Shown: positions 18,638 through 26,757 of the stretch, one piece after another
Position numbering within the stretch: the stretch's first letter is position 1
Layout: each line of letters opens with the position of its first letter
Origin: Desulfuromusa kysingii
GTDB lineage: Bacteria; Desulfobacterota; Desulfuromonadia; Desulfuromonadales; Geopsychrobacteraceae
Reading direction: 5' to 3'
Assembly (NCBI RefSeq): GCF_900107645.1
Contig: NZ_FNQN01000013.1
Coordinates: forward strand, 22,966 to 86,965
Length of the DNA stretch: 64,000 nt
The notes under the pieces: model-generated
Seen by the model: the letters and a program-made list of their open reading frames with translations, nothing else
Told to the model about the DNA's origin: nothing
Database searches by the model: none
Translations under genes and position numbers: made by a program

Positions 18638-19102
18638 TCATCCTTCAACCCGCGACTGCTTAACTGTCATGGCCTCGATTTCAAGCTTGAAAACAGCTGT
18701 TGCTTGAATCATTTCATCAGGATAATTGAAAGCTGCATCGCTGTATTGTGCCATAAACAGATCCAGCGCATGACGCTTCTCTGCAAAACTTTCAAACAGA
18801 GTGATCTGACCATGTCCAACCACAGATTGAAACCTGACCGTCCAGTCACAAGCTCTGTCTCCAGTAATCAGTCCTAGGTCAAGGACTATGGTGAATGCTG
18901 ACTGGCCATGTTTTCTGATCAGATCAATTTTACGCCCTTCCCGAGCGGCGTGGAAGTAGAGCGATCCTTCATGATAGCTATAGTTCAAGGTCACCTGATA
19001 CGGAACCGGTTCAGCAGAAAAAGCCAGTTGACAAGTTCTTCCTGTGCGTAAAATTTTTTCAATGGTGTCCTGATCAATCACTGCTTTATCGCTACGGCGC
19101 AT
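18638..19102 (-). CDS. Pyridoxamine 5'-phosphate oxidase-like (NimA-type) flavoprotein
   Basis: A 154-residue split-barrel flavin-binding protein of the PF12900 family, which includes the nitroimidazole-resistance protein NimA. The N-terminal half shows the usual order: MRRSDKAV, ILRTGRTCQLAFS, then PYQVTLNYSYHEGSLYFHAAREGRKIDLI. The centre has a CDWTVRFQSVVGHGQI strand pair. Most members bind FMN or heme, and their physiological substrates are mostly unknown. GGAGATGG precedes the ATG. It is the first gene of the minus-strand cluster that continues with the Gate protein, folA, pncA, pncB and HI0933. Resistance should not be inferred from the family name. Confidence 0.88.
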   Translation of the reverse strand: MRRSDKAVIDQDTIEKILRTGRTCQLAFSAEPVPYQVTLNYSYHEGSLYFHAAREGRKIDLIRKHGQSAFTIVLDLGLITGDRACDWTVRFQSVVGHGQITLFESFAEKRHALDLFMAQYSDAAFNYPDEMIQATAVFKLEIEAMTVKQSRVEG

Positions 19103-19190
19103 AAACCATCTCCAACGACATCATAAGAGGTGAATATGATATAAACCTGTTTAATATCTGAAACTACCTAAAAACACCTGCAAAAGACAA

Positions 19191-19222
19191 GAAAAAGCCC
19201 ATCCTGTTTTTGTAGATGGGCT
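19191..19222 (-). terminator. Rho-independent terminator of the outer-membrane protein gene
   Basis: On the minus strand an 8-bp perfect stem AGCCCATC/GATGGGCT with an 11-base loop is followed by five T. It lies about 50 bases beyond the stop of the beta-barrel gene at 19274, in the right orientation. Confidence 0.8.
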
Positions 19223-19273
19223 GTTTCTATGTGTTGATGCTGTCTTGTCAGGATCAATCTATTAACTGATGAT

Positions 19274-20038
19274 TTAGAAACGGATCATCACCCCGGCAAA
19301 AGGCCCAGAAAATTGCGTTTCCACATAGATATCATCTTCGTCGATTTGCAAATCAAAATAGCGGTATCCAGCATAGATTCCAACCATTGGCACCGGTGAA
19401 AACTCCAGCTGCGCTTCGGCATCAAGAAAGTGATTATCATCAAATTCCATGTAACCGACCCGTCCGATCACCCCGAAGTAATCCGCCAGTGCAATCCGAG
19501 TACGTACGCCAAGGGTCGGGATTGGCACCGTGCCTGACTCCGACTCCGGTTCAGAAAAGCTTTCAGCGTCAAACATGACATCGACATCAGCAACCTTAAC
19601 CGCCAACTCCAACCCCAATTGGAAGCGGGTGGGGAGATCGTCAAAGTTAAGCAGATAATACGTGTAACCAATATCATAGAGATCAATATTCAGATCTGAC
19701 TTTGCCGTATCATTCACACTGAAGGAGACACCGTTAAATTCACCAGCGACGGTCAAGGTTCCCGTGCCAGAAAAACTGATCGGAAGATAATTGAATGAGA
19801 GCTGAGAGTCTCCCCATTTCAAGGCAACTTCGGCGGTGATATCTTCACTGTCCTCCAGATCCAGATCTCTTTCCAAATCCAGTTGAGTTCCGACACCATT
19901 GACATTCCCGGCGATCGACCCTTCCGGGCTCAGCAGTTGATATCCCCCCTTTAAAGAGAGAAATTCATCAGCAAAGGTCGTTGTAGACAACAGCAGAAAA
20001 ATGGCACACCAAGGTAAAACTTTCCATTTATTGAACAT
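19274..20038 (-). CDS. Outer-membrane beta-barrel protein
   Basis: A 254-residue exported protein. The start at 20038 is chosen because AAAGGAGATGATC stands directly before that ATG and a signal peptide ending TTTFADEF follows; the upstream 17 codons are rejected. The mature sequence alternates polar and hydrophobic residues in strands (ITAEVALKWGDSQLSFNYL, FFGVIGRVGYMEF-like segments), is rich in Asp/Glu, and ends in VMIRF with a C-terminal Phe, the usual barrel-assembly signal. About eight strands can be counted. No ligand or pore function can be named. It is divergent from the response regulator gene, and regulation by that system is possible but not shown. Confidence 0.82.
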   Translation of the reverse strand: MFNKWKVLPWCAIFLLLSTTTFADEFLSLKGGYQLLSPEGSIAGNVNGVGTQLDLERDLDLEDSEDITAEVALKWGDSQLSFNYLPISFSGTGTLTVAGEFNGVSFSVNDTAKSDLNIDLYDIGYTYYLLNFDDLPTRFQLGLELAVKVADVDVMFDAESFSEPESESGTVPIPTLGVRTRIALADYFGVIGRVGYMEFDDNHFLDAEAQLEFSPVPMVGIYAGYRYFDLQIDEDDIYVETQFSGPFAGVMIRF

Positions 20039-20172
20039 GATCATCTCCTTTGGATTTTTGTTTGATCCCTGCGGAAGAGTAACAAACATTAAATTGAAAG
20101 TCAGTATTTCTATTCAGCTCGCAACTTTCAATCCTGTTATGATAAGAAGAACCATTGACGCGGGAGACAGAT

Positions 20173-20874
20173 ATGAGCGAAAGCATGCAAAAAATTCTCG
20201 TTATCGAAGACGATAAGAATACTGCCACCCTCGTTGCCACCTATCTACAGAAAGAGGGTTATGCCACCCTGATTGAGAATGATGGGGTGACAGGACTGCA
20301 GGTTGCCAGAAAGGATAATCCCGCTCTGGTCATCCTTGATCTGATGTTACCGGGGATTGATGGACTGGAAATTTGCCGTCATCTCCGCAACGAATCAAAT
20401 ATCCCGATCTTGATGTTGACCGCTCGTGAAGAGGAGATTGATCGGGTGCTGGGATTTTCACTCGGTGCCGATGATTACGTCGTCAAACCTTTCAGTCCGA
20501 GAGAACTCGTTAAAAGGGTCAAAGCCATTCTAAGGCGGACTCATCCGCCTACACCGGCGCCCAAGGTACTGCAATGGCAGCAATTACTATTGGATCCAGA
20601 GAAACACAAAGTCAGCTTGGGAAAAAAAATCATCAATCTGACCACCTCGGAATATAAACTTCTCTACACCCTGATGGCGTCACCGGGCCGGGTCTTCAGT
20701 CGGGCAGAATTATTGAAAAACCTTTATCAACAAGAAGAGGCAGTGATTGAACGGGTCATTGATGTCCATATCAATAAGTTACGGCAAAAAATTGAAGCCG
20801 ATCCCGGTAATCCTACCTACATAGAAACCGTTCGTGGCTTTGGCTACTGTTTCGCTGATACAGGTTCTCAATAA
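20173..20874 (+). CDS. OmpR/PhoB-family response regulator
   Basis: A 233-residue two-component regulator. The receiver domain has the acidic pair EDD near residues 12-14, the phosphoacceptor Asp56 in ILDLMLPG, the conserved Thr in MLTAREEE and the Lys in DDYVVKPF. The C-terminal winged helix shows the PhoB/OmpR pattern (LTTSEYKLLYTL, RVIDVHINKLRQKI, TVRGFGYCF). The ATG at 20173, six bases after GGGAGA, is preferred over 20155. Its stop shares one base with the kinase start (TAATG), so kinase and regulator are translationally linked. The neighbouring barrel protein gene is divergent and a candidate target. Confidence 0.95.
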   Translation: MSESMQKILVIEDDKNTATLVATYLQKEGYATLIENDGVTGLQVARKDNPALVILDLMLPGIDGLEICRHLRNESNIPILMLTAREEEIDRVLGFSLGADDYVVKPFSPRELVKRVKAILRRTHPPTPAPKVLQWQQLLLDPEKHKVSLGKKIINLTTSEYKLLYTLMASPGRVFSRAELLKNLYQQEEAVIERVIDVHINKLRQKIEADPGNPTYIETVRGFGYCFADTGSQ

Positions 20875-21938
20875 TGAAAAGATACCTGCTCTGGAAACTG
20901 TTGTTAAATATTGTTCCGGTCATCATCGTGACAATTCTGGTGGTCTGGCTCGCCATCGATAATTTAGCCGCGACCTACTTCATGAATCTGATGGAGAATT
21001 ACGCTATTGAACCGCATGACAGCAACCGCATGTTTATTGAGGCCGTCCATCGCTACCTCCTCTGGGCCGCCCTGGTTGCCATGGTTCTGGCATTATTACT
21101 CAGTTATCTGATGACCAAGCGGGTCCTACGCCCTCTGTTACAGATGACTCAAATCTCCAAAGAGCTGGCCTCAGGTCATTTTGCCAATCGGGTAGAAGTT
21201 GTCTCCCGCGATGAGGTTGGTCAGCTGGGCTCTGCCTTTAACCAGATGGCCAATAGCCTTGAACAACTGGAACAGTTACGCAAGAATATGGTCACAGACG
21301 TCGCCCATGAACTAAGAACGCCGCTGACAAACTTACGTGGCTATCTTGAAGCTCTGAGCGACGCGGTTGTACCACCATCCATTGAAACGTTTCGCATGCT
21401 GGAAAATGAAATTCTGCGCCTGGTCAACCTTGTCGATGACTTGCAACAGCTCTCTAAAGCTGAATCGGCTCAGGCCTTTTTGAAACGGCAGAAGCTACAA
21501 GTTGACATTCTGATGACACAACTGCTGTCACTGTTTGAATTGCGACTCAAGGGCCAACAAATCGCCGTCCAAGTCAACCTAGAACCCCGAGACATACGCA
21601 TCGCTGCCGATCCCGATAAACTATTACAAGCGCTGCGAAATCTGGTGGAAAATGCACTGCGCTATGCCCCCAAAGCAGGAACCATCATCATTGCCGCTCA
21701 CCGCATCCAGGATATGGTCGAGATTTCTATCAGCAATACGGGAACCGGGATCGCAGCCGCTGACCTGCCATACATCTTTGAACGTTTCTTCCGTGTCGAT
21801 CGATCCCGCTCCCGTGATCACGGCGGTGCAGGTATCGGACTCGCAATCGTGAAGCAGCTCGTTGAAGCCCATGGCGGGAAAGTCGGGGCAGAAAGCAAAA
21901 ATGGATTGACCAAAATATGGTTACAGCTCCCCGCTTAG
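20874..21938 (+). CDS. Sensor histidine kinase (HAMP-HisKA-HATPase)
   Basis: A 354-residue inner-membrane kinase. Membrane helices lie near residues 6-26 and 60-80 with only a short periplasmic loop between them, so the signal is probably sensed in or near the membrane. A HAMP domain follows (TKRVLRPLLQMTQISKEL), then HisKA with the phosphorylated His145 in VAHELRTPL. The ATPase domain shows the N box (LRNLVENALRYAP), the G1 region (SISNTGTGI) and HGGAGIGLAIVKQL. It works with the regulator immediately upstream. The short sensor loop resembles BaeS/CpxA-like envelope kinases, though the signal is unknown. Confidence 0.94.
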   Translation: MKRYLLWKLLLNIVPVIIVTILVVWLAIDNLAATYFMNLMENYAIEPHDSNRMFIEAVHRYLLWAALVAMVLALLLSYLMTKRVLRPLLQMTQISKELASGHFANRVEVVSRDEVGQLGSAFNQMANSLEQLEQLRKNMVTDVAHELRTPLTNLRGYLEALSDAVVPPSIETFRMLENEILRLVNLVDDLQQLSKAESAQAFLKRQKLQVDILMTQLLSLFELRLKGQQIAVQVNLEPRDIRIAADPDKLLQALRNLVENALRYAPKAGTIIIAAHRIQDMVEISISNTGTGIAAADLPYIFERFFRVDRSRSRDHGGAGIGLAIVKQLVEAHGGKVGAESKNGLTKIWLQLPA

Positions 21939-21980
21939 AGTTGCCTGCGCCGTTGCCATTTCTTTAAGATCTTGGACGTC

Positions 21981-22583
21981 TTAAACCACAGAAGTGATCG
22001 TCTTCTCAGCATTTTCAATTGCAGCGGCCCTTGCTTCGGCACCTGAACCAATTTTTTCAGCACGGATGAAAGTCAAATCCTGCAAGCCCATAAAAGCGAA
22101 GAGGGCCCGTAGGTAGGGTTCCTGAAAATCTCGCGACTGGGCTGGACCTGCAGAATAGAAACCTCCCCTTGACTCAATCACAATAACCCGTTTATCCGCC
22201 AATAAACCTTGCGGACCTGAAGCTGTGTACTGAAATGTCACTCCGGGACGCAACACATAGTCAAACCATGAACGTAACCCTGTGGGGATACTGAAGTTAT
22301 ACATCGGTGAACCAACAACCAAGACGTCTGCCGCCTGCAGCTCTGCAACCAGTTCGTCAGAACGGGCCCGGGCGGCATCTTCGGCTTCTGATTCCGGGAC
22401 TCCGCGGATGCCAGCGACGGTTGCGGTATCAAGATGGGGTATGGGATCACAACCAAGGTCGTGTTCAATGATTTGCGCTCCGGGATTTTTGACCAGCAGT
22501 GCGGCAACAGTTTTAGCAACAAGAACTCTTGAGACAGAGTTCTCCGCTAAGACACTACTATTAAAAACAAGAATATTTTTCAT
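21981..22583 (-). CDS. azoR: FMN-dependent NADH:quinone/azo reductase
   Basis: A 200-residue flavodoxin-like protein of the AzoR family, which reduces quinones and azo compounds by two electrons from NADH. The FMN-phosphate loop is FNSSVLAENSVSR at the N-terminus, and the flavin-ring site is GSPMYNFSIPTGLRSWFDYV near residue 93, a hallmark of the family. The ESRGGFYS segment near residue 135 is also typical. The gene converges on the histidine kinase gene and diverges from the nucleoside deoxyribosyltransferase. The likely physiological role is quinone detoxification. Confidence 0.93.
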   Translation of the reverse strand: MKNILVFNSSVLAENSVSRVLVAKTVAALLVKNPGAQIIEHDLGCDPIPHLDTATVAGIRGVPESEAEDAARARSDELVAELQAADVLVVGSPMYNFSIPTGLRSWFDYVLRPGVTFQYTASGPQGLLADKRVIVIESRGGFYSAGPAQSRDFQEPYLRALFAFMGLQDLTFIRAEKIGSGAEARAAAIENAEKTITSVV

Positions 22584-22769
22584 AAGATCTCCATTATCCT
22601 ATTTTTAAACAACAAGGAAATAAACACTAACGTTGTCAACGCGCAACACACAAGATAAAGTACAATAACACTATGTCGTTCAAATAAGAGTGTCTGGGCA
22701 AGAAAAATATCTCAAAAAACAAAAATGACCCTCAGCAACGACTGCATCATGACTGAATGGGGATCTCTT

Positions 22770-23270
22770 ATGCAGAAAATCTATCTTGCGGGCCCAGATG
22801 TCTTCGAGCCCGATGCGATCCGTGTTGGAGAAAAACTAAAACAACTCGTCGCTGAATATGGCTTTTGTGGCTTGTTTCCTCTCGATAACGTTATTTCAAC
22901 TCAAGGGAGCCCTCAGGCTATTGCCAGAGCTATCCGTGCGGCTAATATAAACCTTATCCAATCTGCTGATATTGTAATGGCGAATTTGAACCCTTTCCGC
23001 GGGATAGAACCTGATTCCGGGACAGTTTTTGAAGTGGGCTTTGCGACAGCACTAGGAAAAGAGGTGTACTGTTACGCCGCCGATTGCCGTGAGATGATCA
23101 CCAGAATCAGAGAGAAACAACGTCTGGATGCCACCGCAACACGCTGTCAGGATGGCAAAATTATTGAAGATTTTAAACTCTCGCACAATCTCATGATGAT
23201 TGATCAGGTGGTAGCGGTTGATGCCGCTTCATGCCTGGCTTATATAAAAAAACAACATCAAACTGATTGA
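22770..23270 (+). CDS. Nucleoside 2-deoxyribosyltransferase
   Basis: A 166-residue protein of the deoxyribosyltransferase family, which transfers 2-deoxyribose between nucleobases in nucleotide salvage. The N-terminal KIYLAGPDVFEPDA is the family signature, the catalytic Glu follows in DSGTVFEVGFATALGK, and the substrate-site segment is MANLNPFRGIEPDSGT. The ATG at 22770 is chosen because ATGGGGATC precedes it and it starts directly before the first strand; in-frame ATGs at 22725 and 22749 are less likely. It is transcribed alone, divergent from azoR. Some members of this fold hydrolyse deoxynucleoside monophosphates instead, so exact chemistry is uncertain. Confidence 0.88.
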   Translation: MQKIYLAGPDVFEPDAIRVGEKLKQLVAEYGFCGLFPLDNVISTQGSPQAIARAIRAANINLIQSADIVMANLNPFRGIEPDSGTVFEVGFATALGKEVYCYAADCREMITRIREKQRLDATATRCQDGKIIEDFKLSHNLMMIDQVVAVDAASCLAYIKKQHQTD

Positions 23271-23587
23271 ACTGGGGAAAATCCAATTCCGAAGATATCA
23301 TTCTTTGTTTATTCCTCAAGAAACGTAGTCTAAATCAGGTATTCCCAGTCTCCTCGACTAGATTCTAATTTTAAAAACCTCCCCTGATATCATCCTGCTT
23401 CACACTTCTTAACAATCTGTACATATTCATGCAATAGAGACATGGCAGATATATATTTGCTTGGGATAAACCTCACTAAGCACACACAATAGAGAAGCCC
23501 AGACCATTGAGTTCAGAACTCAGTGGTCTTTAACTAACGGTATCATTTTGATACGGTGTCGATCATTTGATTAAGGAAGGTAACATC
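23271..23587. other. 317-base gap before cytochrome c' with a long palindrome
   Basis: No coding signal seen. At 23501-23529 there is a near-perfect palindrome (14-base arms AGACCATTGAGTTC and GAACTCAGTGGTCT around one base, one mismatch). Just after it, 23539-23555 is a small inverted repeat (GGTATCA / TGATAC). Both lie within 90 bases of the cytochrome c' start, so they are candidate regulatory sites. The first could instead end an upstream transcript. Confidence 0.5.
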
Positions 23588-24064
23588 ATGAAAAAGAATC
23601 TGGCCAAAGCATTAATTGTCGTAACAATGTTCTTCTTTGCAGGCTCAGCACTTGCTGAACTCGCAGCCATCGGTCCGAATGATAAACCGATCCAGGTCGT
23701 GTTGGCGCGCAAATGTGTAAAGAATGTCATGATGGCCAATTTTTTGGCGATTAAAGAAAAGTTGAAGGCTGGAACGACTGATGGCATAACCCTCAATGCC
23801 CACTCTATTGCCTCTTTGGCGGTATCGATGCCACCGCTATATGAGAATACTTATGCAGAAGTCTATCCCATCGAGGGCTCAGAGTTTAAATATATTGGCG
23901 GTTCAATGTCCGGATATGTCCAAGCGAGCCAGGACACCTTTTCTCAAGCTATGGCATTGGCTGAATTTTCACAGAGCAACGATATTGCAGCTACGCAAGC
24001 ACAGGCTGACAAACTTCTTGCATCCTGTAAGGGTTGCCATGCTACTTACAGGAGTAAGATTTAA
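23588..24064 (+). CDS. Cytochrome c' (class II cytochrome c)
   Basis: A 158-residue exported protein. The signal peptide ends SALA before ELAAIG. The mature part is a helical bundle with the single heme motif CKGCH followed by ATYR ten residues from the C-terminus, the arrangement of class II cytochromes (cytochrome c'/c-556). The start at 23588 is set by AAGGAAGG nine bases upstream; an in-frame ATG at 23567 is rejected. Such periplasmic hemes bind NO or act as electron carriers; no axial ligand can be assigned beyond the CxxCH His. It stands as a single gene ending at a strong stem-loop. Confidence 0.88.
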   Translation: MKKNLAKALIVVTMFFFAGSALAELAAIGPNDKPIQVVLARKCVKNVMMANFLAIKEKLKAGTTDGITLNAHSIASLAVSMPPLYENTYAEVYPIEGSEFKYIGGSMSGYVQASQDTFSQAMALAEFSQSNDIAATQAQADKLLASCKGCHATYRSKI

Positions 24065-24150
24065 GTCACTGTCCTTACAGAGACATCCTTGTGACTTACC
24101 TCCTAAAAGGCCACTCTGAATGTTGATGTAACGCAATCGGCTCTGATTCC

Positions 24151-24180
24151 AAAGCCGCTGCTTGAAATAGCAGCGGCTTT
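24151..24180 (+). terminator. Stem-loop after cytochrome c' gene
   Basis: Perfect 12-bp stem AAAGCCGCTGCT/AGCAGCGGCTTT with a 6-base loop, 87 bases after the cytochrome c' stop. The arm ends in TTT then GG, so the T tract is short. It lies between convergent genes and may serve either strand. Confidence 0.7.
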
Positions 24181-24239
24181 GGTTTCTCTGCTCGTCGGAA
24201 GTCGGCAGATTCTCTCCCCGATCCAGAGAGAAAAGGCCT

Positions 24240-24623
24240 TCAGTCAAAATCGTCACAGACATGGTTTTTAGAAGGGTCGAAGCTGTCATTCATCCCCTCA
24301 ATCGCCCCTTCTGGAACAAACCCTTGTGCCATCTCGCCACACTTTTGCATTTTTATCAGGGTTGGATTTTTCATCGTTTTTTTACCAAACTTGATCGCTT
24401 CTTTCTGTGCTTGATCTCTTTTTCCCTGCTGACAAAGAGATTGGAGCATGGCTTCCATTTCCTCTGCTTCTTGCTCAAATATTCTCAGTTCCTCTTGATC
24501 AACCGTTGCCATACATTGCTGCATCTCCTGCAATGCCTCCATCATCTTTCCCATATCGGGTTGGTCCTGCGCAGCAGCAACAACTGGAAACAACAAAAAC
24601 AACAGAATAACGATACTTTTCAT
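24240..24623 (-). CDS. Small exported helical protein with four cysteines
   Basis: A 127-residue protein that I do not recognise. It has a clean signal peptide (VILLFLLFPVVAAAQ), so it acts in the periplasm or beyond. The mature part is predicted almost wholly helical and very rich in Met, Gln and Glu (MGKMMEALQEMQQCM, EEMEAMLQSLCQQGKRDQ). Four Cys are spread over it (in QQCMA, SLCQQ, QKCGE, HVCDD), enough for two disulfides or a metal site. The acidic C-terminus ends DDFD. AGGAGT stands before the start. It is a single gene convergent with cytochrome c'. Confidence 0.75.
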   Translation of the reverse strand: MKSIVILLFLLFPVVAAAQDQPDMGKMMEALQEMQQCMATVDQEELRIFEQEAEEMEAMLQSLCQQGKRDQAQKEAIKFGKKTMKNPTLIKMQKCGEMAQGFVPEGAIEGMNDSFDPSKNHVCDDFD

Positions 24624-24895
24624 GATTTTTTATACTCCTTATAAATTGATGTAGATTTCGGGGACATCTTATCTATTTCTAAAAATGCCATGATATCATC
24701 TTAATTTCTATATTTGAGATCAAAATAACCGCTAGTTGTTGTCCTCCCCTCCGCGCATAAAATAACGGTACACAGGAATAAGAGAAAGGAAGTTTCGACA
24801 CCCATTCCCGGGTAACACCGCCAGAATGGAACCACTGCTTTGAAACCAAGTACGGAAAATGTTTGCGGGTTTTAGAAGTCATGACACGAGGCATA

Positions 24896-24907
24896 ATTGT
24901 CAACAAT
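24896..24907. promoter_or_regulatory. Putative GntR operator, distal copy
   Basis: ATTGTCAACAAT, differing by one base from the perfect palindrome at 24989. FCD-type GntR regulators typically bind TTGTNNACAA-like sites, which this fits. Confidence 0.55.
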
Positions 24908-24988
24908 CTAATCTTATTTTTTTCTTGCAAAGAATAATTTGCATTATATATGATGTTTAAAGGCTAAAAAAAGCTATTGCCTATTAAT

Positions 24989-25000
24989 ATTGTTAACAAT
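24989..25000. promoter_or_regulatory. Putative GntR operator, proximal copy
   Basis: ATTGTTAACAAT, a perfect 12-base palindrome 20 bases before the regulator start. Its position suggests autoregulation of the regulator and the methylisocitrate lyase gene behind it. Confidence 0.65.
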
Positions 25001-25020
25001 AAAGAGGTTTTGATTTCATA

Positions 25021-25698
25021 ATGAAACAAAGTGGTCGCACGACTCTGACACCAGGGATTGTTGAACAATTAAGTTTGGATATCGCCGAAGGCCATATTGA
25101 GCCGGGACAAAAACTCAGTGAAGCGATGCTAGCGAAGAGGTTCGGAACAAGCCGTGGACCAATTCGTGAGGGTTTGCGGCGCCTAGAAGAACGTGGACTG
25201 GTTAGTTTTCATCCAAATATTGGTGCACGCGTTGCCACATACAGTGTCAAAGACTACATCCATCTGTTTCAAGCTCGAGAAGCAATGGAAGGGATGACGG
25301 CTAAATTAGCGGCAGAGTCAATGTCTCTGGATGACAAAACCATCTTACGTACTGTTTTTCACGAACACGAAAAACAACTCATGAATCAACCAGACAGTCC
25401 TTATGATCAAGACCCTGGTGATTGGGACTTTCACTACCTGATCGCCAAACGCTGTGGAAATCCAATTTTATCCAGTCTTTTATGCGATGAATTATATCAG
25501 CGCATACGGCTGTGCCGAAAACAACATTGCAATACTCCTGGAAGGGGGGTTCGCGCCCTCAAAGAACATCGACGCATCCTGGAAGCAATAGAAGAGAACG
25601 ACGGAGAGTTGGCGGAACTGATGATGCGAAGGCATATTGCAGCGGCACGAAAGGTTCTAGAGTCTTTCTTATTGGCAAACCCAACGACCATCAAATAA
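25021..25698 (+). CDS. GntR-family regulator, FCD subfamily
   Basis: A 225-residue transcription factor. Residues about 8-75 form the winged helix typical of GntR proteins (LSEAMLAKRFGTSRGPIREGLRRLEERGLV). The rest is an all-helical FCD domain, with the metal-binding set spread over DWDFHYLIAK, LKEHRRILEAI and MMRRHIAAAR. FCD regulators sense small carboxylates. The gene lies 53 bases upstream of a methylisocitrate lyase gene in the same direction, so it probably controls propionate/methylcitrate use, as similar regulators do in other proteobacteria. Two palindromes ATTGTNAACAAT upstream are likely binding sites. Confidence 0.9.
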   Translation: MKQSGRTTLTPGIVEQLSLDIAEGHIEPGQKLSEAMLAKRFGTSRGPIREGLRRLEERGLVSFHPNIGARVATYSVKDYIHLFQAREAMEGMTAKLAAESMSLDDKTILRTVFHEHEKQLMNQPDSPYDQDPGDWDFHYLIAKRCGNPILSSLLCDELYQRIRLCRKQHCNTPGRGVRALKEHRRILEAIEENDGELAELMMRRHIAAARKVLESFLLANPTTIK

Positions 25699-25751
25699 AA
25701 ATAGGCGCAGCTATAAACAATCACAAAACTCACTAAAGTAAAGAGGTAATT

Positions 25752-26651
25752 ATGAATTGGCTTGAAGGTAACAATGCAATAGAAGTACTCCCAGGAGAAC
25801 GGCTTGATCAACTTCTCCAACGTGATGGTATTTTAAAGATTCCCGGCGCCCACAATGCTCTTGCAGGGCTATTAGCCCGTGAAGCTGGATTTGAAGCTTT
25901 GTATCTTTCAGGAGGAGCTATTTCTGCGAGCATGGGACTTGCGGATCTAGGAATCATGACCATTGAAGAGCTCTGCGGATTCGTTAAGACCATTGCCCGA
26001 GCAACCAACCTGCCCATTATTGTCGACGGTGACACTGGATATGGTGAAGCGCTTAACGTCATGCGCCTCGTTCGAGAATTAGAAACATCAGGGGCGGCAG
26101 CAGTCCACATTGAGGACCAGGTTTTACCGAAAAAGTGCGGCCACTTAAGTGATAAATGTCTCATTCCGGCAGAAGCCATGGCTGAAAAGATCGCTGCCGC
26201 TGTCAAGGCCAGAACGCACTTGAAAATCATCGCTCGAACGGACTCCTTTGCTTCAGAAGGGCTGGAAGGTCTAATCAATCGATCAAAACGCTATCTCGAT
26301 GCCGGAGCCGATGCAATTTTTCCAGAAGCATTAACGTCTATCGAAGAGTTCCAAACTGTTGCGAACGCGCTGGACTGCCCGCTTCTGGCAAACATGACAG
26401 AATTTGGACAAACTCCCTACCTTACTGCTGATGAATTTGAGCAGCTGGGATACAAAATGCTCATCTGGCCCGTGTCATCACTGCGAATTGCCGCCGGTGC
26501 TATGGAAACCTTCTACAATCAACTTTTCGAAAATGGCACAGCAAAACCACAACTCGAAAAGATGCTGACACGTAAACGCCTCTATCAGGTTCTTGACTAT
26601 GAGGGGTATGAAGCACTTGACAGCGCCATCCTCAAAAGCAGTTACAAGTAA
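25752..26651 (+). CDS. prpB: Methylisocitrate lyase
   Basis: Splits 2-methylisocitrate to pyruvate and succinate in the methylcitrate cycle. The 299-residue protein belongs to the isocitrate lyase/PEP mutase superfamily. The catalytic KKCGH loop lies near residue 120, Mg-binding acidic residues are in VDGDTGYGE and HIEDQ, and LLANMTEFGQTPYLTADE plus the C-terminal LYQVLDYEGYE match PrpB rather than PEP mutase. Close relatives cleave dimethylmalate, a lesser possibility. AAAGAGG precedes the ATG. No methylcitrate synthase or dehydratase gene follows, so the rest of the cycle must be encoded elsewhere. Confidence 0.88.
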   Translation: MNWLEGNNAIEVLPGERLDQLLQRDGILKIPGAHNALAGLLAREAGFEALYLSGGAISASMGLADLGIMTIEELCGFVKTIARATNLPIIVDGDTGYGEALNVMRLVRELETSGAAAVHIEDQVLPKKCGHLSDKCLIPAEAMAEKIAAAVKARTHLKIIARTDSFASEGLEGLINRSKRYLDAGADAIFPEALTSIEEFQTVANALDCPLLANMTEFGQTPYLTADEFEQLGYKMLIWPVSSLRIAAGAMETFYNQLFENGTAKPQLEKMLTRKRLYQVLDYEGYEALDSAILKSSYK

Positions 26652-26717
26652 CGTTGACAATTCTCTTTACCGATCTTACAGCAACATATTGAACCAACGC
26701 CCTCCAACTGATGATCT

Positions 26718-26757
26718 TTATGCTGTAGCAGTCGCAATTTTCTCTGCTACAGCATAA
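26718..26757. repeat. Long inverted repeat downstream of prpB
   Basis: Perfect 14-base arms TTATGCTGTAGCAG (26718-26731) and CTGCTACAGCATAA (26744-26757) around 12 bases. Outer GATGAT/ATCATC segments could extend the hairpin. There is no T tract, so it is not a standard terminator; it could be an RNA-stabilising hairpin or a member of a dispersed repeat. Confidence 0.6.

Larger units (their letters stand above)
24624..25020. other. 397-base gap upstream of the GntR regulator
   Basis: An AT-rich region with no convincing gene; an 83-codon frame on the minus strand (24930-24679) lacks a ribosome site and any family resemblance. The right part holds two GntR-like operator sequences, listed separately, and AT-rich promoter-like sequence around 24940-24960. 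Confidence 0.6.

Noticed and set aside
18638..19102. Nitroimidazole resistance gene nimA
   Set aside because: The fold matches the broad PNPOx-like family; nothing in the sequence shows the specific resistance subgroup.
24679..24930. 83-codon frame on the minus strand upstream of the GntR gene
   Set aside because: No ribosome site, no family resemblance, and it overlaps one putative operator; the region is better read as regulatory.
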